From the NCBI RefSeq assembly GCF_011075055.1, contig NC_058151.1, forward strand, positions 1,922,001 through 1,986,000: DNA of 64,000 bases, written 5' to 3'. Shown piece by piece: positions 1 to 12,025 of this stretch. Every line of letters begins with the position of its first letter. Within the stretch, counting starts at the first letter, position 1. The position numbers were made by a program, and so were the translations under genes. The notes beneath the pieces were generated by a model. It was not told the origin of the DNA. It saw only the letters and a list, made by a program, of their open reading frames with translations, and did no database searches. This stretch comes from Mangifera indica (lineage: Eukaryota > Streptophyta > Magnoliopsida > Sapindales > Anacardiaceae).

Positions 1-471
1 CAGACAACGTCTCTTTTTCTCCAATATAACCTCCTTTTGGTTGTTCTCCTAGGCATTATCATCGATGAAGATGACTTGTCTTCATCGAGATGACGACGAG
101 TCGTCTTTGTCTACAACAATGCCTAGAAGAACCGTTGGAAGGAGGCTGCATTAGAGAGAAAGAGACGTCGCATGATGATCACCGGAGAGGAAGAAATGGT
201 GTCGGAAATTTGAAAATAAAAAATGGAAACCCTAGGGGGGAAAATACTATTTTTTAAAACTTGAGTTGAGGGGAAATTATTAGTTTTTAGGGTTTAGGAG
301 GGGAAATAAAATTAAATTTAAGTTTATTTTTAATAATATAGACAAAATGACGATTTTGCCTTTGAAACCGTTAGTTTTAACCCTCTACGGGTGAACAAAT
401 GAGATTTTCAAAGTTAATAGGGAGAAACTTGAGAAAGCAGTATACCTTGGGTGGGAAATAGTCTTTTGGCC
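1..471. mobile_element. MULE-type terminal-inverted-repeat element, right part only
   Basis: The segment ends in GGTGGGAAATAGTC followed by TTTTGGCC, the right terminus shared by several elements in this window. Internally it has the same landmarks as the complete copies: GACGA-rich sequence, AAACCCTAGGGGGGAAA, and a run reading as 'gaggggaaatt'. The left terminus lies outside the window. There is no coding capacity for a transposase, so it is a non-autonomous copy. Confidence 0.6.
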
Positions 472-479
472 TTTTAAAA

Positions 480-2850
480 TCAATAAAATTAAGTATATCT
501 TTTTTTATTTAATTTGAGAATATAAATAATGTATAATTATATAATTAAATAATTTTAAATTAAAGATAAAATAATATTTAATTATATAATAATATATAAT
601 CTGTATATCTATATTATATATAAAAAATATATACACATAATATTGCTCTTTTAAAATATATTTTGTAAGAATATGAATATAGTACTATTTTTAAATTTTT
701 AATAAAATTATGTACATAATTTATATGCATAATTTTGTGACATATCCTTATATAATTCGGTATTATTTTATTTTTAATTTAAAACTATTTGATTACTTTT
801 AAATTTTATAGAAAATTGTGAAGAAACCTTTCCTCGATTGCACATTAATGTAATAATCTAATTATTACTATCTTAAATATTAAAAGATTACTAAATGCGT
901 TTTGATATTATTATAATTATATTTTTATTTATTAATTTTTTAAAATAAATAATTTCTTATTTTTCATTAATATATTAAATAATATAAAAAATATTTTAAA
1001 ATAATTATAAAATATAAATTATCTAGAAGAGTATTGAATATAAATTATTATTGTGTTTGATAAAATTTGATAAATATATATATATATTTGATTAGAAATA
1101 ATAAAAGAATATTAAAATATTATTTTACTTAAATATTTTTAATATAACTATTTTAAAATATTTTTTATATTAATTAAATATAATGTTATTTTTAAGGCCA
1201 AATGACTATTTCCCACCTAAGGTTTGATGTTTTCTCAAGTTTCCACCATTTAACTATGGAAATACCAAACACCCACCCATGGTCGGTTAGATTTAACAAA
1301 ACTCTAACGGTGGCAAAGGTAAAATCGTCATTTTCTCTATAATATTAAAAATAAACTTAAATAGAATCTATTTTGCCCCCCTAAACTTTAAAAACTAAAA
1401 TTTTCCCCCAGCCTAAGTTTTAAAAAATCGCAGTTTCACCCTAGGGTTTCTTTTTGAAATCTCCGGCGACATCTTCGACTCCATTGCCGACGGTCTCTCT
1501 CTCCCGAAGCATCCTCTCCTTCCGGCGATCTTTTTCCTCTCATTTGGACCCCCCATCGGAGTCAGAGAAGCCGTGGAAGACGAAGAACTTCGTCGGGGAA
1601 GACGAAGTTCTTTGTCTTCCCAGTTGTCATCGTCTTCATCTTCCAACTGCGATCGGGCTTAATCTTCGTCTTCATCTTCCAACTACGATGAAGAAAACTG
1701 CGATCGTCGTCGTCAGATAAGTTGTCTAGGAAGACGATTTCTCTTCCCAGACAACTTATCTCTGCGTCGGATGAGTAGTGCAAAAGTTTAGGGCGGCCAT
1801 CGGTGGAAGAGAAACCGTCGGGAGGGGAAGACGGTCGGTGATGGCACCGGAGAGATAAACCCTAGGGGGGAAATGCGATATTTTCAAACCCTAGGGGGAG
1901 GGGGGGAATGCGATATTTTCAAACTTAGCTCGGGAAAAAAATGTTATTTTTTAAACTTTTAAGGGGGGAAATGAGATTAAATTTACCACCGTTAAAGTTT
2001 TGTTAAATCTAACCAGTCATGGGTGGGTGTTTGGTGTTTCCATAGTTAAAATGTGGAAACTTGATAAATCATCAAACCTTGGGTGGGAAATAGTCGTTTG
2101 GCCTTATTTTAATCTTAAAAATTAATAAATAAGAATATAATTATAATAAAATTGAGATTACTTTTTGTATTAATAAATATAATTTATTAATTGTCATATT
2201 TTTAAATAAATATGCCCTTATTTTCTATTAATATAACAAATAACATGAAAAATATTTTAAAATAATTATAATTAAAATATTTAAGGAAAATAATATTTTA
2301 TTATTAAAATTAAAAAAAATTACCTTAAATATAAATTATTTGAAAAACCATTAAAGGTAAATTATTACAATATTTAATAAAATTTTATATATATATATAT
2401 ATGTTTGATTAAAAATAATAAAAGAATATTAAAAATGTTGTTTTAATTAAATATATTTAATATAATTATTCTAAAATATTTTTTATATTACTTATTATAT
2501 TAATAAAAAATAAAATTATTTTTATCTTAAAATTTAATAAATAAAAATATAATTATAATAAAATAAATATTACTTGAATAATTTTTTAATACCCACCTTT
2601 TATATTAGTTGTCACATCAACATTAACAATAAAAGATTTTCGAAATATTTTATTATTTACCAACCAAATAAAATAATATAAATAATAATAAAAATTATTA
2701 GAGTAATCTTTTTATCTTTAAAACCAAATACTCTCTAACAGTAATAATTTATATTTAATAATCTTTTAAATAATTTATTTTCAAATTCAATTTCGATAAT
2801 AAAATATTATTCAAACCAGACGCGTCTTAGGTATCGCATCACTTAATTTT
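480..2850. repeat. AT-rich block, MITE-like, interrupted by a MULE-type element
   Basis: Apart from the element at 1196-2103, this is almost pure A/T with short words such as AATAATTTAT, TTATTATAATTATA and runs of TA. Related sequence recurs at 50517-51004 and 59061-59551, and this copy ends near 2825 in an ACCAGACGCGTC tail resembling their ACCAAACGCCCC ends. No gene is visible. The block looks like one or two decayed AT-rich MITEs split by the later insertion. Confidence 0.4.
1196..2103. mobile_element. MULE-type non-autonomous element, complete
   Basis: The left end GGCCAAATGACTATTTCCCA is mirrored by the right end (GGGAAATAGTCGTTTGGCC), and the inverted repeats run for well over 100 bp, including GGTTAGATTTAACAAAACTC near the left end and its complement near 2000. 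The flanks are TTATTTTTAA on the left and TTATTTTAA on the right, an imperfect duplication of about 9-10 bp. The interior has AAACCCTAGGG boxes and GAAGACGA/TCGTCTTC words in both orientations. The short ORFs inside are not convincing genes. Confidence 0.7.
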
Positions 2851-3062
2851 ATTCAAATACAATCTTCTAAATACTCTATCTAACAATGCAACATGCATTG
2901 CCAGCATTAGTGACATTATCAGATTAAATAAGATACAGTAACAATATAAGGCACACCGCAAGTTCTTCTGCAATTACAGAACATTTGCATCCTGGCGAGC
3001 TTTCTGTCAGGCACAACCTATTACTCACCCCACATACACGGCTGGCATGGCCAGAAGCTACA

Positions 3063-6000
3063 TCATTTAGTTAAATCCATGCTGAAATTCCAGAGCTTCT
3101 TCGCCATATCCGCATCCCTACCCTGTGCAGTTGTCTTTGCCAAGTTACTGTCCGAGAAATACTCCCCACTTATCCCCTGGACTTGGGGATGTAAAGCCAC
3201 ATAGCATGTCGTAGCAGCTCCCTGTATTCCGAATCACAAATTAGCAGCAGACTTGTGTAATGAAGCTCATAGTTGGTTTCAGTGGACTAACAACTTATGC
3301 CAACAGACAATATAGGATATGTGTTATAATATGTTGGCATGCATAACCTAGTCGTCATGGTTGAGTGTATTACTGGTACTGCTGAACCTGAACCGAGCTA
3401 ACTCGGCTTGGTTCGGTTCAAATCTATTTAATTCGAATTTGAATTGAATTCAAGTTAAAAGGTTCGATTCATTTTGAAACTAATCCAAACTCGAGCTAAA
3501 AAGAGTTTGGTTTGGCATACGAACTGAGTAAATAACTTGATTCAGTTCGAACTTAGCTCAAGAGGTAATTCAAATTATGTTACGTAATTTATAAATGACA
3601 TCATTTTATCAATGAGTCACAAATTCAGACCATGAATCTGAGTTAAACTCAAATCGAAATATTTTCATTCGAATCAAATTCAAACCACCTTTAATATTGG
3701 CTCTACAAACTCAATTTGATACTTGAAAGTATGACTAAATTTGAGCTAAACTTATTCAAGTTTGATTTGAATAAGTCAAAAACACGCTCAACTCAATGAG
3801 CTCGAACTTGAGCTTTATGGGGTTTAGTTCATTAAGCTCGCGTACTTAAAAAATTTGATATAAAACAAAGTCATTTTGATCGATATATATTAAAACAACG
3901 TTGTTTCAATAACGAGTTAAACTAAAAACTTGATTCGAGCTTGAGTTTAACTCTTTTGAAACAAACCGAGCTAAAACTCTTTTGAAACAAACTCGATTTG
4001 ATTCGACTCAAATCTAGTCTTACTTGAAAGAAGTACAAACTCTTTAGAACCGTGTCAAGAATGTGAACAAGAATCTCCGCATATGCATTGAACGGTTTAA
4101 TGTAACATACAGCTTACCTGCTTAACATCTTTAAGCACATATTTGCCAACCGTATTACAAATGCCTGTTAAAAAACCAGAAAAAAAGATGAGACCATGAA
4201 AAGCATATGAATCAAATGCGTGACTATTAACCATATGGCAAATACACTGGAACACATTAAAAAATGAGAAAATCCTTTTGGTAAGTAGATTCAATTCAAT
4301 TGATTCCCTGTTATAAAAGCCCAAACAAAAAGAGTTCAAGCTAAAAGTAAACTGATTTGCATTAATTTTCTCTAAAGCAAAAACTCACCCCCTCTCTCAT
4401 GTTGTTTATTAACCAGAAAATACGTTTGCCTCAGTACACTTAAACCTAAGATTTCCTCATCATTACATGAAATGCTTAAGTGATTACCTCTTATGAATCC
4501 ATTATAACGGAAAAGATTTGTAACAATTGATCCTGGGTGAAGCGAATTTGCGGTTATATTCACTCCTTCTTCCTGTTCAGAGAAACAAGCACCCACCATA
4601 ACAGTGTCCATTATGTACGTGGCAAGCAAACATTGAAACATGTATGTGTTTTTGTAATTATAAAGCTGATCTTGTCAATGGTCTGTACACAAAAGGAACG
4701 TGTGTGAATGGGTAAAGATGTCAGTAGGGGTGGATATGAAATGAACTGAACTGAACCGAACCGAACCAAATCCGGACACCCCTTGGCTAGAGTTTAGTTC
4801 AAATAAAAAATAGCTCGTCTTACGTTCGGTTCGAATTCATTGAACCAACATTAAAGGTGATTCTAGTTTGGTTTGAATGGAAATGGTTTGGTTTGAGTTT
4901 GACTTGAATTTATAGCTCGGATATATGACTCAAATTCGTGGTTTGAATTCATAGCTCATTGACAAAACGATATTATTTAACAATTATTTAATATAATCTG
5001 AACCAAATCATCTATCCATCTCGCGAACCAAACTGAATCGAATTTTCTATAGCTCAAGTTCAGCTCAGTTTTAAAACGAGTCAAACCTTTTAACTTGAAT
5101 TTGGTTCATATTCAAAATAAACGAATTTGAACCAAGCTAAATAGAGCCAAGCTAATTCGGTTCGGATCCAACCCTAGTTGTCAATAGTGGTTCATTGTGC
5201 AGTTGAGCACTGAAAACTACTTGAAATGAAAATTAATTTATAAAAGCACTGTTTTAGTCAACCTTCAATTGTTTTGCAAGCTCATTAGCATGCAAAATGT
5301 TGGCAAGCTTTGATTGACCATATGCACCAAAACTGCTGTACCTGTCCATAAGCAAGGGCAGATAATCAAACTAATTGTGCATAATTCAGTGTAAGTGCCT
5401 TAAAAAATTCAACATGTTTATGAGGGGTCGACTTAATAGGACTTAACATGACACAAATAAATTATAGAAATAATAGTTCTGAATTAATATGATTAAATGA
5501 ACAAGGTAGCCACGCAATCTATAAACATAAAATCCGATGCACAAATTAGTATCAATTTCTGTAGCCTGTATAAAAGCATACTTTATTCCCCAACAAACAT
5601 CTCCCGTTAAGCAAATTCAGAGGTTTATTAATGATCGTATTTCCCAACTAAACAGCCAAAAATGAGCACACTTGATTGTTTAATGAATGATTGACAAAGA
5701 TGCTTTTTGGGAAGTCAAACAAAAAAAAGAAAGTCATTTTCAGGGTTTGGGTTGGATGGTATTACCCTGATTCATCATTAATTTTTTCAAAACGAATTCC
5801 TTCACGATATGCAAATCGGTGAGCCTCTGAGGCAACATTAACAATTCTTCCTTCTCTGTTGCTCTTCTGAGCTGTCTTCTTCATAGTGTCCAATAAAAGA
5901 TTAGTCAAAAGAAAATGACCTGCAGATTGTATTAGAAAACAAGGATTAGTCGACTAACATCCACCATGATATCATCCAAAGTAAAATATGAAAGATTTTT

Positions 6001-7548
6001 CCCTTTTTTCAAGACTACAAAGTAATTGCATATTTTTTGAGAAAACAGATGGTGAGTGCCAAGTAATATGTGCCAAAAAATAATAATTTAATATTAGCTA
6101 ACAGCTCATAAGATGGAAAATATTTGTTGATTCTGGCACTGATACTACTGCTTAGGAGCATCAAAGTTACACGGTATGCCTAAAATATATGCAACTCACC
6201 AACATGATTTGTAGCAAACTGCATCTCTATATTGTCCTTGGACAGCATGAATGGGGATGCCATAATTCCTGCATTGTTTCTTGTAGTAGAAAAGAAAGTA
6301 CTTACAAATTAATTCCTTAAGCTTATCAAGCCAAAGAGATAAAATGAGCAAATTTATTTATGCATGTCTAAGAGGACAAGACCAAAGGAAGTTAATACAG
6401 TCACACAGAGAGTATAGGACAAGTTAAATGTGTGAATTAGTACATGAAAAAGTAAAACAGTCAAAGATCTCTACCATTTTAGCACTTATTATTTTCTTAC
6501 ATTAAGAGATTCAGTGGAAGTCCCTGGTTATTGAAATCTGATGCAAATTTCCTCACAGATGCCATGGAACTGAGATCCAACTCCATAGCATCAACTTTAG
6601 CATTGGGAATTTCCTTGACTATTGCTTCTTTGATATGTCTAGCAGCAGCTGTATTCCTGATACCCATAATAACATGGACCCCACGCAATGCAAGGACACG
6701 TGTAGTTTCAGTGCCAATACCACTGGTTGCTCCTGTAACCACATGGCCATTGAGAAAAAAGCACACAATTTAGTACAAACACCAAATAGCCATAGAATAA
6801 GAGGTTACCATAAATGTTATGTTAGTGATGTCCACAGCCTGTGGATTGTGCATCTCTTACCCAAGTCACAAGCAACAATTAGAGAAATGTCTATTTAAAC
6901 ATGAAGCATAAGGATCAAGTTCAATCTTCACATTAACATGAGATTCAAGAAAAAAATATATATCAAATTAACATGCAAGTGTCAAAACCCTTTCTTGAGC
7001 AAGAAAAAACTGAAAAGCTCTTAAGGTAAATCCCTCAAATACTATTCAACAATTACTCTATAAATTCAGCTAATGCAAAACACTGCAGACCAAACGAAGA
7101 TAAAAGTCAACAAAATTAAAAGGAAAAAAGAAAAACCCTCTTACCCTTTCAAGAATTAAATGCTTTCATCTACCATACAGGTAAAACCAGAAGACATAAA
7201 GTATGGGCCACACAGTGTATCAACAAAAATTATTTCAATAATTACCAAATGATAATTTGCAAATCTTAATACCAAGCCCCTCCCTAAATAAACAGGAATT
7301 CTGAAAAGAAAATATAGAACTTTAATCAAGCACTTACCTGAAAAAAAAAAAAAAAACCTTTAATCAAGTAATTAACTTAATGAAAAAAATATATAAAACA
7401 AGTCTTATTCTATAATATCAATTGATTAAAAAAGAAAAAAACCTGTGACAATGGCAGTGAGGCCAGTCCCATCAATTCCTTCTGTAACTTCCTCAGCTGT
7501 TGAAGAAGCTGAGAACCCAGATGGCCCTTTTCGACTAAACAGCCACAT
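3063..7548 (-). CDS. Short-chain dehydrogenase/reductase, TIC32-like
   Basis: Eight exons on the minus strand: 7443-7548, 6501-6732, 6200-6279, 5766-5919, 5263-5341, 4488-4572, 4118-4164, 3063-3221. They sum to 942 nt (313 aa), a normal length for the TIC32-like family. The protein starts [16 protein letters not shown], has the Rossmann motif TGATSGIG across the exon 1/2 junction (about residues 35-42), NNAG, and the catalytic YxxxK as YGQSK (Tyr198, Lys202). The family uses NADP(H). TIC32 itself is described at the chloroplast inner envelope, but several paralogues lie elsewhere, so location is inferred. The stop is TGA at 3063-3065. Two introns carry dispersed repeats (3370-4020 and 4725-5180), which lengthen the gene. 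All introns read GT-AG. It could be any TIC32/retinol-dehydrogenase-like plant SDR; the substrate is unknown. Confidence 0.93.
3370..4020. repeat. Dispersed GAACC/GAGCTC-word repeat in SDR intron 7
   Basis: Dense imperfect words such as GAACCGAGCTAACTCGG, GGTTCGGTTCAAAT, TTGAATTCAAGT and AAAACAACGTTGTTTCAA. Similar sequence is found at 4725-5180, 16875-17140, 18125-18480, 48770-48985 and 57660-57935. No coding potential. It belongs to an intron-tolerated dispersed repeat family; I cannot define its termini. Confidence 0.55.
4725..5180. repeat. Dispersed GAACC-word repeat in SDR intron 5
   Basis: Begins with tandem GAACTGAACTGAACCGAACC and ends with CTAATTCGGTTCGGATCC, so the two ends are roughly complementary. 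The centre contains ACAAAACGATATTATTTAAC, a word shared with the copies at 3370 and 18125. Same family as 3370-4020. Confidence 0.55.
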
Positions 7549-7751
7549 CTCTCCTTCACAAAATTCACACTCACTAAAGGCTTACAGGCGGCTTGAACCA
7601 GTGGCAGTTTATAGGGTACAAAAATTTGGTCACTAAACGGTACCGTTTCATTTGCTGTAGCCTGCTCAACAGCAAAACAACTGGTGATAGGTCCATAGTG
7701 AACAGTGAAGTGTACAACGTTGTCGTCTATAATTAAGGAATCAAATCTTGA

Positions 7752-7757
7752 CACGTG
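7752..7757. promoter_or_regulatory. G-box CACGTG upstream of the SDR gene
   Basis: A palindromic CACGTG about 205 bp upstream of the SDR start codon. G-boxes bind bZIP/bHLH factors in plants. Position suits a proximal promoter, but no functional evidence is visible. Confidence 0.35.
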
Positions 7758-7895
7758 TAATTCTTAATAATTATTTAGATTTACATCTTTTCCATTTTAT
7801 TATATTTAGGCGGAAGTTGTTATAATTATTTTATTAGTTATGGAGACCACATTTATATTCGTATATATTGCTGGTGGTAACTCCCGTATCTAAAA

Positions 7896-9772
7896 GGCCA
7901 AATGACTATTGGTTTGGTAGGGATTTAACTTTGCCTTAATTATTAAAAATTTAGGAAAACGACTATTTTCCACTCAATTTTTAAGTCATTCTTAAACTCA
8001 TACTCATAAGAGATGAAAAACTCATTTTCTCACCCATAACCAAACTGTCGTCTAAATTTTCAGTTAGAGACAGAGGTAAAATTATCATTTTAATTATAAA
8101 CCTTAAAACCTTAAAATTTTACTATTTGCCCCTCCAAGTTTTAAAAACTAACACGTCAACTCATCATCAAAGTTTGAAAAGTTTAGATCTCACCCCTAGG
8201 GTTTGCTTCCTTCTCCGGCCACCACCGATTGTCGACGTATTCTACCGATCTTTCATCTCCGACAACAAAGGAGAACGAAGGAAGACCCTTCGTTACCTAC
8301 ATCGTCCAGATCTGGAAGAACAGATGAAAGATAACGCTTCGTTGTCACGTCTGGATGACATAACGAACAACAAAGGACGACGAATCATCTAGGTGGAGAG
8401 ATGAAGAGAGACCTTTTCGTCGCACGGTGGTGCGACGAAGAGATCTCCGTCTTTTCGTCACACTGTGGGACGAGGAGATGATGATCTTTTCATCGCACCA
8501 CCGCCATCGCACCAGGAGAAGGAGGAGATTGAAGAATGGGGGTGAAACTGTTATTTTTGAAAGTTATGGGAGTAGCTATATTTTGAAAAATATGGAAACC
8601 CTAGATTTGGGGGTGAAAATGTTACTTTTCAAAGTTTAAAAACTTTAGGTAAAGGTGAAATGTTAGTTTCTAAAACCTAAGGGGGGTGAAAAGTAATAAA
8701 TTTTATAACTTTTTAATATAAACAGTAAAATAACTATTTTATCCCTCCTTTTAACAGAAAAAATTAACAGAAGTTTGTCTATGGGTGGAAAAATTGATTT
8801 TTCATCTTCTGTAGATATAGGTTTGAGAATAACCTAAAATTTGGGTGAAAAATAGTCATTTTCTCTAAAAATTTAAATATTTATTATTTTGTTAAATTTT
8901 ACTATTTTAAAATTTTATTTAAAAAAAATTTATTCCCATCATAATTTTAAAAAGTTATAATTCTATCATTGGTGTTAAATTTTCAAGGTTTAAAAACTGA
9001 CCCTCTACCCCCGAAGCTAGGGTTTGCACAACCACAAATTTTTTCCATTATAGCTGCTCCTCAACCTTTTAAAAAATTTCAATTTCATCCCCACTTTACA
9101 TTTAGTTTCCATATTGTCACTAGCAACCTTCTCCCTCCATCTATGACATCTTCACCATCAAGAACGAATTGTCGATGTCCATCTTCATGCCATATCATCG
9201 TCGTTTGATGTAAAAGTTGGTCAAATTTGAGTGAGAGATCTCATTCGATTTCGGCCTTCTTAGGACCTTGCGTTGACGAGAGGCATCAAGGAGGTCAAAA
9301 TCGAGCGAGATCTCTCGCCCAATTTTGGTCAACTTTTTACATTGGATGACGATGACATGACATGGAAATGATGTTGGGGGCTCATTTCGATGGTGAAGAT
9401 ACTGGAGACAAAAGGAAAAGGTTGTCAACAGTGATTTGGAAATCCTAGATTGGAGTGGAGGTAAAACTTAAACTTTTTTAGAAGACTGGGGGCGGTGGCA
9501 ATGCAAAAAATATGGAGGTTATGCAAACCCTAGACTTGGGGAGAAAAAGTTAGTTTTTAAACTTAAAAAATTTGAAACTAGGGGAAAATCATTAATTTTT
9601 AAAACTATGGTGGAAAAAAGATTTTTTTAAAAATAAAATATCTAAATAACAATTTTACCCCTGATAATAACAATGAAATTTAACAGATGAATAATTATTT
9701 AGATTTTTGATAGTTAATAGATGAAAAGTTAGATTTGTATAAAAACTTTAGGTGGAAAATAGTCATTTGGCC
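7896..9772. mobile_element. MULE-type element (outer) holding a nested second element
   Basis: The outer ends are GGCCAAATGACTATT at 7896 and AATAGTCATTTGGCC ending at 9772. Removing the nested element (7954-8866) leaves a copy of about 0.96 kb, like the other family members. The right half holds the usual interior landmarks (GGTTTGCACAAC near 9020, CGTCGTTTGATG, AAACCCTAGACTTGGGG near 9525). I could not see a clean target-site duplication for the outer copy. Confidence 0.6.
7954..8866. mobile_element. Nested MULE-type element with exact 9-bp duplication
   Basis: The ends are GGAAAACGACTATTTTCCAC and, in complement, AGAGAAAATGACTATTTTTC. The sequence AAAAATTTA occurs immediately left (7945-7953) and immediately right (8867-8875), a perfect 9-bp duplication. 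The interior carries CCCTAGGGTTTGC, CGACGAAGAGATC and a mirrored AAACCCTAGATTTGGGG. The ORFs at 8126-8392 and 8427-8639 lie inside and look like non-coding filler. Confidence 0.75.
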
Positions 9773-9828
9773 TCAAAAAAATAACTTTATATATTGTTTT
9801 GTCTACCTTAAATTAAAAATATATTTTT

Positions 9829-10590
9829 GGCCAAAAGACTTGGTACCACCCAAGGTTTATTGAATTTTTAAACTAGTATTTATTAAGTATTGACATGTCA
9901 AACTTTTACTTTTAGAGTATTAAAATTAATAAAATTTGTTAGTTTTAGAGATAAAATCATTATTTAACTATTAATATTAAAAAATATAAAAGTTTATATT
10001 ATTTTTCTCCCTTTAGTTTGAAAAATTAACAATTTTCTTTAGAATTAAGTTTTGAAAAATTATATTTTCTTCCCCAGGGTTTCATTTTCAACCCATCATT
10101 CTCCAATGATCGGATTCCGATCGTGACTTCTCTTTCTCTATTGTCAACAATCTCTCTCTTGACTTAATCTCTTCTCGATCCTCCATCAGCTACCTTTCAA
10201 CATTTTCGTCTTTGATAAAGATGAGTTGTTTTGGTTAAAGAAGATGAAGATGAGACGAAGATGCTAGAGAAGGAGGAGAAAGGGGTGTCCAATTGTCAAG
10301 GGAGAGAGTGCCAAAGGGATTTCATTAGAGAAATGGAAACTTAGTAGGAGAAAGATGTAATTTTTCAAAGTTTAATTGTAGGGAAAAATTGTTAGTTTTA
10401 TAAACTAATAGGGGAAAAATAAGATAAAATTTTATTTTTTTAATATGTTACTAATTAAATAATGATTTTATCCTTGAAACTAACTGATTCTGTTAATTTT
10501 AATAACTCAGAGGTGAGAGTTTGACGTTTCAATATTTAGCAAATATCAGTTTGAAAATTCAACAACCTTTAGATAGGGATTAGTTTTATA
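9829..10590. mobile_element. Degenerate MULE-type element
   Basis: The left end GGCCAAAAGACTTGGTACCA is a diverged version of the family terminus. The interior has CCCCAGGGTTTCATTTTC near 10072 and AGAAGATGAAGATGAGACG near 10240. The right end fades out near 10590 without a recognisable GGCC, so the limit is approximate. Confidence 0.5.
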
Positions 10591-11150
10591 AATCAATAGG
10601 GGGAGAAATAAAATTAATTGAATTACAATTTTCTAGAGTATAATATAAATATGTAAAAATAAATATAAAATATATATACGATATACCTGTAAAAAAATGA
10701 CAAAATATATATGAAAAAACAAGTTGTAAACCTAATTACTTATTAAAAAAATATATCAAATATAATTACATATATTTATTTAAAAAAAATACGATTTACA
10801 ATTTGATTTTATTTGAAAATCATCTAAATTTATTAACTCAAACCAAACAATTTTATAAATCAAATTGTAATTTTTAAATAATTCGACCTGATTTTATAAT
10901 TTAAACTGAATTATACATATCTTTTATTGTTATGTGACCTTGGTGATACAAAATTATTAAAAAACTTTATTACTTGAAAAATCAAATAAGATAACTACAA
11001 TAATAAAAAATATGTTAGCGCTCAAAGTTAAAGATACCAAATGACAAACGTCAATATTCTCACCATAATTATTGGGCCGGCTTAAATGCCCGATCCGTTT
11101 GGCCCGTAATTAACCAAATCGGACCAGCCCGATAACAAACCTTGACTCCC
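10591..11150. other. AT-rich intergenic DNA
   Basis: Long A/T runs, with a few words such as ATTTGATTTTATTTGAAAAT resembling the dispersed repeats. I see no gene or structured element. The last 80 bases become more GC-rich and probably belong to the distal promoter of the SKP1-like gene. Confidence 0.5.
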
Positions 11151-11152
11151 AG

Positions 11153-11197
11153 CACGTGCGGTGGTACCGTACCATTACCAATCGATAGTGACACGTG
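11153..11197. promoter_or_regulatory. Pair of G-boxes upstream of the SKP1-like gene
   Basis: CACGTG occurs at 11153-11158 and again at 11192-11197, about 100-150 bp upstream of the presumed transcription start. Paired G-boxes are typical bZIP/bHLH targets; regulation is inferred only. Confidence 0.4.
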
Positions 11198-11298
11198 CAG
11201 AACTCAGCAGCCAGGCCAGCAATCAATCGCAATAGCGAAAAAACGCAGAGCTCCGATTAACTTACCAAGAAAAAAAAAAAAAAAGGCAGAGAGATTAT

Positions 11299-11307
11299 AA
11301 ACCCTAG
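11299..11307 (+). promoter_or_regulatory. Telo-box AAACCCTAG near the SKP1-like transcription start
   Basis: AAACCCTAG follows a TTATAA-like stretch and precedes a pyrimidine-rich leader (TTTCTTCACGTTTTC). Telo-boxes are common near start sites of plant genes active in dividing cells. The leader appears to be spliced: a good donor lies at 11391 (GAAG then GTAATC) and a plausible acceptor near 12895, just before the ATG at 12904. Confidence 0.4.
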
Positions 11308-12025
11308 CTCTAGCTCGTTTCTTCACGTTTTCAGTGTCTCCGTTTCTCTCTGTAAGAAAAAAATATCTTCGTTTCAGCCTCATTTTGAAGGTAATCTAAG
11401 CTCTCTCTCTCACGAAATGCATAATGAATTATGTTTAATTATTGACTATGGACTTAATTAACGAATTTAATTTGGTTTTTTATTTAGAATATTGGTTTGA
11501 TAGTTAACTGGACTTAGTTTGAAATGGAATATGAAATTGAGAAAAGATTGTGGATTTTTGTTGTATTTGTTGCAAATGCACTAATGGTTCTTTTGAGCAA
11601 ACTCCTGGAAATGGACAATAGTTTTATGGTATTAGATAGGGAGTCCTTGTGATTGGTTACTTGTGCTTCAATTTCAAGGTATTAGGGACTCTATGGTAGA
11701 TTATAATGTTGATAGCAAATTGAAAGTTAGGAAATTTGATAATACAAAATATCTGGATGGGGAGGCTGGTAGCATAGTCCATTGTAGGTTCATATGTCTT
11801 GTAAGATTAAAATTCAAGCGGGATCTTCACTGTAGTAATCTGCTATTTGGAGCAGAATTGTTGTATGGACAAATTTTTAAGACTTGAAGAATGTCTTTAG
11901 AAGAAATGTTTTGGTTGTTGCTTTACAAAAATTAGTGAAATTGATTAATTAGATCATGGCAATACCAAGGTTTTCTTATTTCTCAAACAAGAAAATGAGG
12001 GAGTATCGTCAGTTGCTTTTTATAT

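Noticed and set aside
1413..1783. Overlapping ORFs of 73-88 codons on both strands
   Set aside because: They sit inside a MULE-type element's GACGA-rich interior and mirror each other; no sign of selection on protein.
11663..11887. 74-codon plus-strand ORF upstream of the SKP1-like gene
   Set aside because: It falls within the presumed leader intron and has no recognisable motif.
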